Below, piece by piece: positions 6,668 to 13,632 of a stretch of 28,065 bases of DNA. A program made the translations under genes and the position numbers. Within the stretch, counting starts at the first letter, position 1; every line of letters begins with the position of its first letter. The notes under the pieces are model-generated. The model was not told where the DNA came from, ran no database searches, and saw nothing but the letters and a program-made list of their open reading frames with translations. The stretch covers positions 1 through 28,065 of the forward strand of contig JAEYPL010000285.1 of the NCBI GenBank assembly GCA_023410905.1. The letters are read 5' to 3'. The stretch comes from Pseudomonadota bacterium. Its GTDB lineage: Bacteria > Pseudomonadota > Alphaproteobacteria > Rhizobiales > Hyphomicrobiaceae.

Positions 6668-7609
6668 CTAGAAGAGCGCGTCTGCCTTGTAGACCTGCTT
6701 GGCGTTCTCCGGGGTGACCACCATCACCGGCGGCGTCGAGTCCTGCTGTGCCGGCTTCTTGCCAGCCATCAGGTCCATCATGGTCTTGAAGCCAGCCTTG
6801 GCGATTTCATCGGCCGAGTTGACACCGGTCGCGATGAAGTTGGTGCCCTTCATGATCTGCTCGATAGCCGCCTTCTGGCCATCGAAGCCGAAGATCTTGA
6901 TCTGCGCCGTGCGCCCGGCATCGGCGATCGCCTTCTGCGCGCCGAGGCACATCACATCGCCCTCGCAAAACACCGCATCGATGTCCTTATGCTTGGCGAG
7001 CATGTCCTCCATCACGCGGATACCGCCATCCTCGGTCCAGCGGCCGAACTCGGGAGCGAAGGTAATCTTGATGCCGCTATCCTTGACCTTCGACAGTACG
7101 CCATCGCGCCGCGCGTTGCCGGTGCTGTTGTCCTCGGGGCCGCCACGGATCATGAGTAGATGACCCTTGCCTCCCATGTGCTTGGCAATCACCTCGCCGA
7201 CACCTGCCGCGGTGTTCAGGTTGTCGACACCGATCCAGGCGTCGTACTCGCCACCCTTCAGCCTTCTATTCACGAGCACGAGCGGCTTGCCCGCCTTCTT
7301 GATCGCAGCCATGCCGCCCGGCAGTGCTTCGAGCGGGCTGATGTTCATGATGAGGCCGTCGACGCCTTTCGCCAGGAGATCTTCGATATCGGAGTTGACC
7401 TTGGCAACGTCGCCGTTGCCGTCGGCGACGAACGTTTGCACGTTGTTTGCACGACCCTCTGCCTCGAGCGCCCGCACCATGGCGATGAAGTAGGGTGCCT
7501 TCATTTGCAGAGTGACGATCCCAATCCGCTTTTGCTGCTGCGCGACAGCAGGCGCAACGAACGCCAGCAGGCCGCAGAAACCAACGATAAGAGCTGCGAA
7601 ACGCCTCAT
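6668..7609 (-). CDS. Sugar-type ABC transporter substrate-binding protein
   Basis: A 313-aa periplasmic protein of the RbsB-like family (type I periplasmic binding fold, Peripla_BP_4). The signal peptide is residues 1-23 (MRRFAALIVGFCGLLAFVAP then AVA). The mature part starts KRIGIVTLQM and includes the family landmarks GVDGLIMNISP, VNRR, IGVDN, IRGGPEDNSTGNARRDG and FGFDGQ, which line the ligand cleft in ribose-type binding proteins. The start is at the ATG ending at 7609, with GGAGGAG seven bases upstream; a longer frame to 7645 is less likely. It is the last gene of the operon, 32 bp after the permease. The ligand is probably a monosaccharide or polyol; the sequence does not tell which, and no catabolic enzyme lies nearby. 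Confidence 0.93.
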   Translation of the reverse strand: MRRFAALIVGFCGLLAFVAPAVAQQQKRIGIVTLQMKAPYFIAMVRALEAEGRANNVQTFVADGNGDVAKVNSDIEDLLAKGVDGLIMNISPLEALPGGMAAIKKAGKPLVLVNRRLKGGEYDAWIGVDNLNTAAGVGEVIAKHMGGKGHLLMIRGGPEDNSTGNARRDGVLSKVKDSGIKITFAPEFGRWTEDGGIRVMEDMLAKHKDIDAVFCEGDVMCLGAQKAIADAGRTAQIKIFGFDGQKAAIEQIMKGTNFIATGVNSADEIAKAGFKTMMDLMAGKKPAQQDSTPPVMVVTPENAKQVYKADALF

Positions 7610-7641
7610 TGTCGTGCTCCTCCCACTCAATGGTTGAACGC

Positions 7642-8619
7642 TCACTTCTTTCTTCTTTTTGTCTCAACGAGGAGCACGGCGAGAATGATCACCGCGCCCT
7701 TCACGATGTCCTGGTAGAATGATTTCACACCCACCAGGTTGAGAAGATTGTTGATCACGCCAAGCGTGAGCACGCCGAATAGGGTGCCGCCAACGCTGCC
7801 GCCACCACCGCCAAGCACCGCACCGCCGATGACGCAAGCGGCGATGGCATCGAGCTCGTAAGCAATGCCCAAGCTCGGCTGCGCAATCCCCAGGCGCGAG
7901 ACGAGGATCGCACCCGATAGTGCAGATAGCGCGCCCGACAGCATGTAGGCGGTCACCACCGTGCGCTGCACATTGGTGCCCGCCAAGCGCACTGTCTCCT
8001 CGTTTCCTCCGATCGCCACGGTCGCGCGGCCGGCCGGTGTGCGGTTGAGGTAGAACCAAACGAGTGCGTAGCAAGCGAGCATGACCATCATGCTCAAGGG
8101 CATGACGCCGATCAGGGTTGCGCCGAGATCGCGAAAGCCCGGATGCGACGGCGAAATCGGGACCTCGGTGTAGAGGAAGACGCAGCCGCGCACGATACCC
8201 ATCGTGGCGAGGGTAATGATGAAGGACTGAAGCTTGAAGCGCGCAATGATGGTGCCGTTCACAAAGCCAGCGAAGGCGCCAGCTGTGACCGCGACGACAA
8301 GCGCAGGCCCGAGGCCGAGCTGATCGGCGATACCCGCAAACAGCACGCCGCCGAGCGCGACGACCGAGCCGACACTGAGATCGATGCCACCGGTGAGGAT
8401 GACAAGCAGCATACCCAGACTGATCAGGCCATTCGCCACCACCTGACGCATCAGGTTGCTCATGTTGCGTTCGGTGAAGAACGCCTCCGCGAACCATGCC
8501 CCCGCGAGCAGCAGCGCGAGGAAGCCGAAGATCAGGCCGAGATCGAGCGCGCTCAGGCGCGGCTCGCCGCCGGCGAACCACCATGCTCTAACGCGCGCGA
8601 CGCTGCCCTCAGTTTGCAT
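7642..8619 (-). CDS. Sugar-type ABC transporter permease (RbsC-like)
   Basis: A 325-aa inner-membrane protein of the BPD_transp_2 family with about 8-10 hydrophobic segments. Typical RbsC features are visible: GMLLVILTGGIDLSVGSVVAL near residues 75-95, FVNG in the second third, IGGNEETVRLAGTNV (the cytoplasmic coupling region) and AIAACVIGGAVLGGGGGSVG followed by GVINNLLNLVGV. It forms the channel for the import system, driven by the ATPase encoded just upstream. The start at 8619 has AGGG at a good distance and overlaps the end of the ATPase gene by 11 bases, so the two are translationally coupled. The C-terminus is short and basic (ETKRRKK). Confidence 0.94.
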   Translation of the reverse strand: MQTEGSVARVRAWWFAGGEPRLSALDLGLIFGFLALLLAGAWFAEAFFTERNMSNLMRQVVANGLISLGMLLVILTGGIDLSVGSVVALGGVLFAGIADQLGLGPALVVAVTAGAFAGFVNGTIIARFKLQSFIITLATMGIVRGCVFLYTEVPISPSHPGFRDLGATLIGVMPLSMMVMLACYALVWFYLNRTPAGRATVAIGGNEETVRLAGTNVQRTVVTAYMLSGALSALSGAILVSRLGIAQPSLGIAYELDAIAACVIGGAVLGGGGGSVGGTLFGVLTLGVINNLLNLVGVKSFYQDIVKGAVIILAVLLVETKRRKK

Positions 8620-10120
8620 TCGTTCCCTCCCCCGCGCCCGAGGCGCAGGCTAGAATTTTCTCTTCGGACGCCTCCTCGCGTTTGAACTCGCCGACTAATC
8701 GGCCTTCGCGCATGACCAGAATGCGGTCGCACATACCGAGGATTTCCGGGAGTTCTGAAGAGATCAATAGAATTCCCATTCCTCGCTCAGCCAAGCCCCC
8801 GATCGTCGAATAGATCTCCTTCTTGGCGGCGACATCGACCCCGCGTGTCGGCTCGTCGAGCAGCAAAACGCTTGCATTCGTGAGCAGCCACTTCGCAAAC
8901 ACGACCTTCTGCTGATTGCCACCGCTCAGCTTTCCCACCGGCCGCTCTATATCAGGAGGGCGCACGTCGAGTTCGCGAACCTTGGTCTGCACGAGTTCGC
9001 TCTGCCGGCCGCGGTCGAGAATGCCCATGCGGCTCATCGCGTGAAAGCTCGCGAGGCTTACGTTATCGCGGATCGAAAGACCCAAGACGAGGCCGTCGCC
9101 GATGCGATCCTCGGTCAACATGGCGATCCCGGCGCGTAACGCATCTCGCGGAGAGCGCGGGCGAAACGTGCTGCCCTTCATGCGCATCTCGCCCGATCCC
9201 GATCGATCTGCTCCAAATATGCAGCGCGCAACCTCGGTGCGGCCGCTGCCGACGAGGCCGTACATTCCGACGATCTCGCCTTCGGCCACGGTGAACGAGA
9301 CATCCTCGAACGCACCCGCACAGCCGAGGCCACTCACCGACAGCAACTCTTCCCCTGGCTTCCAAACGCGGCGGGGAAAAATATCCTGCAGCGGACGACC
9401 GACCATGAGCCTGATCAGTTCGTCGCGCTGCGTTGAGCGCGGATCCACGGTGCCGACGAGTGCGCCGTCCTTCAGCACAGTGACGCGATCGGCGATCTCA
9501 TAAAGTTCATCCAGGCGATGGGAGATATAGAAGATCAACGCGTTCTGGTCGCGCAGTCGCCGAACGAGAGCGAAGAGCTTTGTCAGATCCTCTTGCGCTA
9601 GCACAGCCGACGGCTCATCCATGATCAGGATTCTCGGCTTCACCGCTACAGCCTTAGCAATCTCCACGACCTGGCGTTGGGCTGCGCTGAGGCGCGCCGC
9701 GCGCTGCCGCACGTTTATACCCGCGAAACCGATGCTCTCGAGTATCCCCTCAACCTGGCGATGCGCGGCCGCCAGATCGATCCACCAGCGGAATCGGCCT
9801 GTCGGCATCGCGCCGAGCAGGACATTTTCCGTGACGCTGAGGTTAGACACGAGATTGGCATGCTGCGCTACCATGCGGATGCCGAGCCGCTGGCCACTGA
9901 TGGGGCTCGTGATCGACTGGAGTTCGCCGTCAAGCCGGATCTGGCCCGCATCGCTTTGCACCGCGCCGGTCAACACGCGCGAGAGCGTGCTCTTGCCAGC
10001 TCCGTTCTCGCCGACGATGGCATGAACCTCCCCGCTGTCGGCAGCCAAATCAACCGAGCGCAGGGCCTGTGTGCCGCCGAACCGCTTGCTGATGCCGCTC
10101 ATCTGCAGAAAGGGTGTCAC
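8609..10120 (-). CDS. Sugar-type ABC transporter ATPase, two ABC domains (RbsA/MglA-like)
   Basis: The 503-aa product has two fused nucleotide-binding domains. Domain 1 (residues about 5-240) has Walker A GENGAGKST at 38-46, a variant signature LSAAQRQVVEIAKA and Walker B ILIMDEPSAVL. Domain 2 (about 250-495) has the degenerate P-loop typical of this class (GLVGSGRTEVAR) and a standard signature LSGGNQQKVVFAKWLL with LLLDEPTRGVD. This arrangement, including the degenerate second P-loop, is normal for carbohydrate ATPases of the RbsA class. Its start overlaps the stop of the preceding 78-aa gene by four bases (ATGA), and its end overlaps the permease start, so the genes form one tight operon read leftwards. 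Confidence 0.95.
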   Translation of the reverse strand: MTPFLQMSGISKRFGGTQALRSVDLAADSGEVHAIVGENGAGKSTLSRVLTGAVQSDAGQIRLDGELQSITSPISGQRLGIRMVAQHANLVSNLSVTENVLLGAMPTGRFRWWIDLAAAHRQVEGILESIGFAGINVRQRAARLSAAQRQVVEIAKAVAVKPRILIMDEPSAVLAQEDLTKLFALVRRLRDQNALIFYISHRLDELYEIADRVTVLKDGALVGTVDPRSTQRDELIRLMVGRPLQDIFPRRVWKPGEELLSVSGLGCAGAFEDVSFTVAEGEIVGMYGLVGSGRTEVARCIFGADRSGSGEMRMKGSTFRPRSPRDALRAGIAMLTEDRIGDGLVLGLSIRDNVSLASFHAMSRMGILDRGRQSELVQTKVRELDVRPPDIERPVGKLSGGNQQKVVFAKWLLTNASVLLLDEPTRGVDVAAKKEIYSTIGGLAERGMGILLISSELPEILGMCDRILVMREGRLVGEFKREEASEEKILACASGAGEGTNAN

Positions 10121-10353
10121 GACGGAAATACCCCGCTCATCAGCAGCGCCTTCTGCTCCTTCATGTCGAGGAGAGTCTCGTGCAGAGCCTCTCGCGCGTT
10201 GCCACTCATCTTGGTGCCGCCGGATACCACGTAACGTGCGAGCAACAGGCCGAGCGCGGCGTGGTCCGCCTGGACGGCGTCGGCGGCACGCTGGATCACG
10301 GCGGCGCGGCCGTCAGCCGCCTCGACCCATTCACCATCGATAAGCATCCGCAT
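10117..10353 (-). CDS. Small protein of unknown function, first gene of the sugar ABC operon
   Basis: A 78-aa soluble protein. GGGGGG lies about seven bases upstream of its ATG and its stop overlaps the ATPase start (ATGA), so it is almost certainly translated. The first residues, MRMLIDGEWVEAADG, look like the opening of an aldehyde dehydrogenase, but the rest (starting RAAVIQRAADAVQADHAALG) is predicted mostly helical and does not continue as that enzyme. The C-terminal half includes SGGTKMSGNAREALHETLLD. No signal peptide, no membrane helix. Its place as leader gene suggests a regulatory or accessory role in the import system. I do not recognise a family. Confidence 0.7.
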   Translation of the reverse strand: MRMLIDGEWVEAADGRAAVIQRAADAVQADHAALGLLLARYVVSGGTKMSGNAREALHETLLDMKEQKALLMSGVFPS

Positions 10354-10368
10354 GGAGGCGCCCCCCTA

Positions 10369-10443
10369 CGCACAAATAAGACAACACATGAACTAATAAT
10401 GCAACGCTTGCTGTCCCCGCTGAATTCGTACAATTATTGTGCG
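10369..10443. promoter_or_regulatory. Divergent control region between sugar ABC operon and IclR gene
   Basis: CGCACAAATAA (10369-10379) is mirrored by TTATTGTGCG (10434-10443), matching apart from one extra A, across 54 bases. Overlapping the right arm is the palindrome ACAATTATTGT (10430-10440). TACAAT at 10429-10434 is a good -10 box for the IclR gene, with TTGCTG at 10408-10413 as a weak -35 (15-bp spacer). The palindrome overlaps this -10. Candidate IclR operators, by inference. Confidence 0.5.
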
Positions 10444-11232
10444 ATGCAAATCCCTCGCGACGCCATCGACCCGAACAAGAGCGCGACCGCACTGCGCGCA
10501 CTCAAGGTATTGGAAGCGCTTGCGCAATCACGCAATGCACTCTCTGCCGCCGAGGTCGCAGACATTATCGGCGCTGAGCGCACCACCGCGTACCGCATGC
10601 TCATGACATTGATCGAAGCCGGATATGTCGTCCGCGATCAGCGCGCGCGCGCCTACCGTCTCGGATACAAAGTGCTCACGCTCAGTCGAGCGTTGCTCAG
10701 CGGGAACGAAAAGATTGAGCTTGTCGCCGCGTGTCTGCGCGAGATCTCTGCGCAAACCGGCGAGGCAGCTCACTACTCGGTGCTCGAGCGGGATTGCGCC
10801 GTGCTTGTGCAGCGCGCCATGGGCACTCAGCGCGTGACGATAGATTTTCAGATTGGCGACCGAGCGCCACTCCACTGCACATCGATAGGTAAAGTCCTGC
10901 TCGCTTACCAGGAGCCGGCCGCGGTGGAGGCGGCGCTTCTTCTCGACATGCCACGACTTGCCCGCAACACCATCACCGAACCCGCCCGCCTGCGTGCCGA
11001 GCTGCGCAAAGTGCGGGCCCAGGGCTATGCATACGATGATCTGGAGTTCGCGGACGACATGCGTTGCGTGGCCGTTCCGATCATTGAGAAGGATGGTCGC
11101 GTAGCCGGCGGCATCAGTCTCTCCGGTCCGGCCTCCCGCTACAGCAAGCAGAAGCTGCGCGAGTTGCGCGACTGCGCGATGGAGGCTGCTCGCGAGTTAT
11201 CGCGTAAGCTCGGTGGCGCGATAGCCGATTGA
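10444..11232 (+). CDS. IclR-family transcriptional regulator
   Basis: A 262-aa regulator. The N-terminal winged helix-turn-helix spans about residues 14-77 (ALRALKVLEALAQ, LSAAEVADIIGAERTTAYRM, LIEAGYVVRD, YRLGYK). The C-terminal IclR effector domain (about 80-255) has the typical HYSVLERDCAVLVQR, LHCTSIGKVLLAY and VAVPIIEKDGRVAGGISLSGP. IclR proteins usually bind small metabolites and control divergent transport or catabolic genes, so the sugar ABC operon on the other side of the 90-bp control region is the likely target. The start is taken at the ATG at 10444; no Shine-Dalgarno sequence is visible, but a -10 box ends only nine bases upstream, so the mRNA may be leaderless. A start at 10399 would add 15 residues and is less likely. 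Confidence 0.92.
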   Translation: MQIPRDAIDPNKSATALRALKVLEALAQSRNALSAAEVADIIGAERTTAYRMLMTLIEAGYVVRDQRARAYRLGYKVLTLSRALLSGNEKIELVAACLREISAQTGEAAHYSVLERDCAVLVQRAMGTQRVTIDFQIGDRAPLHCTSIGKVLLAYQEPAAVEAALLLDMPRLARNTITEPARLRAELRKVRAQGYAYDDLEFADDMRCVAVPIIEKDGRVAGGISLSGPASRYSKQKLRELRDCAMEAARELSRKLGGAIAD

Positions 11233-11252
11233 GAGGCGTTCGCGCTCTGATG

Positions 11253-11285
11253 GTCCTCAGCTCGCATCCTTCGCGACGTGAGGAC
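11253..11285. terminator. Hairpin between convergent IclR and hydrolase genes
   Basis: GTCCTCA (11253-11259) pairs with TGAGGAC (11279-11285), with an inner TCGC/GCGA stem. It lies in the 65-bp gap between two convergent genes, as expected of a bidirectional terminator, but lacks T-runs. Confidence 0.4.
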
Positions 11286-11297
11286 GCGACCGCGAAT

Positions 11298-12284
11298 TCA
11301 CACCACCGCGTCTGGCCCGGGCGGCGGCTCCTCGAGGAACTGCTGCACAGTGCGGAACAGCAGGATGCGATTGCGTTCCATGAACATGCTGTGGCTGCCG
11401 CCGCTGAGGATCGACAACCGCGACCACGGCGCCGATTTCAGTAGCGAGAAGATATTCTGCGCCATGACGGGCGGCGTGTCGTTGTCGAGCGCGCCGACGA
11501 CGACCAGCACGGGCACCGCAATCCGCCCCGGATCGTAGAGCGGCCGGCCCGCGTTCCAGTACTCGATGCCATCCATCACGACGCCGTTCGGCGCCCGCAC
11601 GGTTTTGCCGTCCCAGCCGGGATCGGTGGCGACGGTCGCGTCCCACCACTGGTCGAACCAGCCAGGCGGGATGATATCCGCCTTCACTGCGTCAGGCAGG
11701 TTCGCGAGACGGCGCGCGAACGCTGCGTCGCGCCCGACCACGCGGTAGGCGCCCACCTTGCCTTCGACGTGGATCGGCGACGGGCCCGACTGCGTGCGGT
11801 CCCAGACCGGCGCCTGGAGCGCGAGACGCGCGACGCGGTGGTTGTTGGATTGGGTGTAGTAGCTGGTGATCGCCGTGCCCCACGACTGCCCGACCAGGCA
11901 CACCTTGTCGACGCCTCGCCGCCGGCAGACAAAATCGATCACCGAGCCGAGACAGGCGGCGGCGGCGGGCGTGCGCATGAACGGCTCGTTGCGATCGGCG
12001 GGTTCGTCCATAATTGCGGGGCGCGTCGAGCGGCCATAACCGGGGAGGTCGAGACAGTACGCATCGAAGCCGCGCGCGGCGACGTAGTCCATCCACGACA
12101 GGCCGCCCAACGCCAACTCGAAGCCGCCGCCACCGTAAGTCGCACCGTGCTGGAAGATGACGATCCGGTCCGACGCGAACGTCTCGACGCCCTGCGGCCG
12201 CTTGTTGCGAACGTGGATCCGGCCCCATGGGGCGAGGTGGACGCTCAAATCCTCGCCGACAAGCTCGGCCTTCGTGGTTGCCAT
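11298..12284 (-). CDS. Alpha/beta hydrolase
   Basis: A 328-aa alpha/beta-hydrolase fold protein without signal peptide. The oxyanion region FQHGATYGGGG is at 45-54. The nucleophile elbow GQSWG puts Ser134 at the active site; the acid is probably Asp267 in VVVGALDND and the base His298 in GGSHSMF. The segment CLDLPGYGRSTRP (78-90) is typical of esterases and C-C hydrolases of this fold. AGAGGGG six bases before the ATG supports the start. It converges with the IclR gene and follows the receiver-only gene on the same strand with about 85 bp between, so it may be transcribed separately. Substrate unknown; ester or carbon-carbon bond hydrolysis is possible. Confidence 0.9.
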   Translation of the reverse strand: MATTKAELVGEDLSVHLAPWGRIHVRNKRPQGVETFASDRIVIFQHGATYGGGGFELALGGLSWMDYVAARGFDAYCLDLPGYGRSTRPAIMDEPADRNEPFMRTPAAAACLGSVIDFVCRRRGVDKVCLVGQSWGTAITSYYTQSNNHRVARLALQAPVWDRTQSGPSPIHVEGKVGAYRVVGRDAAFARRLANLPDAVKADIIPPGWFDQWWDATVATDPGWDGKTVRAPNGVVMDGIEYWNAGRPLYDPGRIAVPVLVVVGALDNDTPPVMAQNIFSLLKSAPWSRLSILSGGSHSMFMERNRILLFRTVQQFLEEPPPGPDAVV

Positions 12285-12370
12285 GCGCTGCCCCTCTGTT
12301 GAGCGTCGATGGCACCACGTAAAGCCCTCCGCCGCAACAGTCGCGAACGCTGAGCTGCAATAAGGCCGAG

Positions 12371-12790
12371 CTACGCCTGGGCTGCGTCTTCCGCCATCGC
12401 GGCCTCGATACGCTCGATGAGCTGGCAGCAGTCGAACGGCTTCTTGAAGAGCAGGCGTGCACCGGCGTCCTTCGCCCGCTTCTGCACGCCCTCGTCCGCG
12501 AACGCCGAGATCAGAAAGATCGGCGGCGCCGAAGCGATCTCCTTGAGCCGGCGGGCGAGGTCGATGCCGCTCATGCCGCCCTCGATCTGGACGTCGCTGA
12601 CCACGCAGGCGGCCATCTTCAGCGCGTCAGAGGCCAGAAACGCCTCGGCGGAGCCGAACATCTCGATGCGGTACCCGTAGGCCCGCATCAAGCCATCGAG
12701 CGACACGCACACCGCGTGGTCGTCGTCGACAATGGCTATGAGCGGAGCGGGGTTCACGGCCTTGGTCCTTGTTGCCAAGCAGGGCACCAT
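12371..12790 (-). CDS. Receiver-only response regulator
   Basis: A 139-aa protein made of a single CheY-like receiver domain. The acidic cluster VDDD is at 21-24, the phospho-acceptor is Asp66 in VVSDVQIEGGMSG, and the conserved Lys is Lys117 in FKKPF. There is no output domain. Start choice: ATG at 12790 follows AGGAGG by only two bases; the GTG just after it (12787) has ideal spacing, and a TTG at 12811 is also in frame. It lies about 95 bp downstream of the FixJ-like gene on the same strand. Receiver-only proteins near FixJ-like regulators often act as phosphate sinks or relays between a hybrid system and a second kinase; that role is inferred here. Confidence 0.9.
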   Translation of the reverse strand: MVPCLATRTKAVNPAPLIAIVDDDHAVCVSLDGLMRAYGYRIEMFGSAEAFLASDALKMAACVVSDVQIEGGMSGIDLARRLKEIASAPPIFLISAFADEGVQKRAKDAGARLLFKKPFDCCQLIERIEAAMAEDAAQA

Positions 12791-12832
12791 GCCCTCCTGG
12801 AATAACTCCAATTTGGTGAAAGTTCCGCTGCA

Positions 12833-12858
12833 CCGGTAGTATACCGGGGTTTGTCCCC
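12833..12858. promoter_or_regulatory. Palindromic site upstream of the receiver gene
   Basis: CCGGTA-GTA-TACCGG (12833-12847) is a perfect 15-bp inverted repeat, overlapped by GGGG-TTTGT-CCCC (12846-12858). It lies between the FixJ-like stop and the receiver gene start on the minus strand. The same core, GTAG(T/A)ATACCGG, recurs at 15678-15689 and a related ATACCGAGGTATG at 15627-15639. A candidate binding site for the local response regulator; part of it may also act as terminator of the FixJ-like gene. Confidence 0.5.
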
Positions 12859-12885
12859 TTAACCGTGGTGGTGGACCGGCGATCC

Positions 12886-13536
12886 TCAGGCCTTGAGTTG
12901 CTCCGCCATCTTGACGAACTCGACCACCGACTTGGCGCCCATTTTCTTCATGGCGTTGGCCCGGTGGATCTTGATGGTGATCTCACTGAGGCCGAGCTCG
13001 AAGGCGATCTGCTTGTTCATCAGGCCCGTCGCGACGCGCCCCATGATCTCCTTCTCGCGCGCGGTGAGTTCCGAATAGCGGGCCTGCAGATCATCGAGCC
13101 CCGCCCGCTCGGCCCGGCTGGTCGCGTCCCGCTCAAGCGCGATCGCCACTGCATCGAGCATGTCCTGATCGCGGAACGGCTTCGTGAGAAAGTCGACAGC
13201 GCCGGCTTTCATTCCGCGCACGGTCATCGGGATATCTCCGTGACCTGTCATGAGGATAACCGGCATATGGACGCCGGCGCCGGCGAGCCGATCCTGGAAA
13301 TCGAGACCGCTCAATCCCGGAAGCCGGATGTCGAGCACCAGGCAGCCGGCCGCGCCCGTATGCCCCGACTGCAGGAACTCCTGCGCCGAGCCGAAAAGGC
13401 GCGTCGCGTGGCCAACGGAGCGAAACAGGCTGTCGAGCGCGGTGCGAATGGCTCCGTCGTCGTCGACAATATGGATGGTGGGCACTTCGACGGCAGGTTT
13501 GGCGCCAGCGGATCGGCCCTGTGGTGGTGTTGCCAT
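12886..13536 (-). CDS. FixJ-like response regulator (receiver plus LuxR-type HTH)
   Basis: A 216-aa transcription factor. Residues 20-135 are a receiver domain with VDDDG (24-28), phospho-acceptor Asp69 in VLDIRLPGLSG and Lys119 in FLTKPF. A linker follows (DLQARYSELTAREKE) and then the LuxR/NarL-type helix-turn-helix (about 148-212): LTAREKEIMGRVATGLMNKQ and IAFELGLSEITIKIHRANAM. It is divergent from the PAS histidine kinase gene with 96 bp between the starts, so the kinase is the probable partner. The name FixJ-like refers to architecture; oxygen control cannot be claimed, since the kinase PAS domains show no clear haem-binding His. The Shine-Dalgarno sequence is weak (GAG at about seven bases). 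Confidence 0.93.
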   Translation of the reverse strand: MATPPQGRSAGAKPAVEVPTIHIVDDDGAIRTALDSLFRSVGHATRLFGSAQEFLQSGHTGAAGCLVLDIRLPGLSGLDFQDRLAGAGVHMPVILMTGHGDIPMTVRGMKAGAVDFLTKPFRDQDMLDAVAIALERDATSRAERAGLDDLQARYSELTAREKEIMGRVATGLMNKQIAFELGLSEITIKIHRANAMKKMGAKSVVEFVKMAEQLKA

Positions 13537-13632
13537 GGGTTGCTCGAGGCTATCTCACACTTTGGTGCATTGCAGTAAGCTCATGCGAAGCCCATCTTCT
13601 TGTCAATCGACAGGTCTGTTTCAGGGTTTCCA

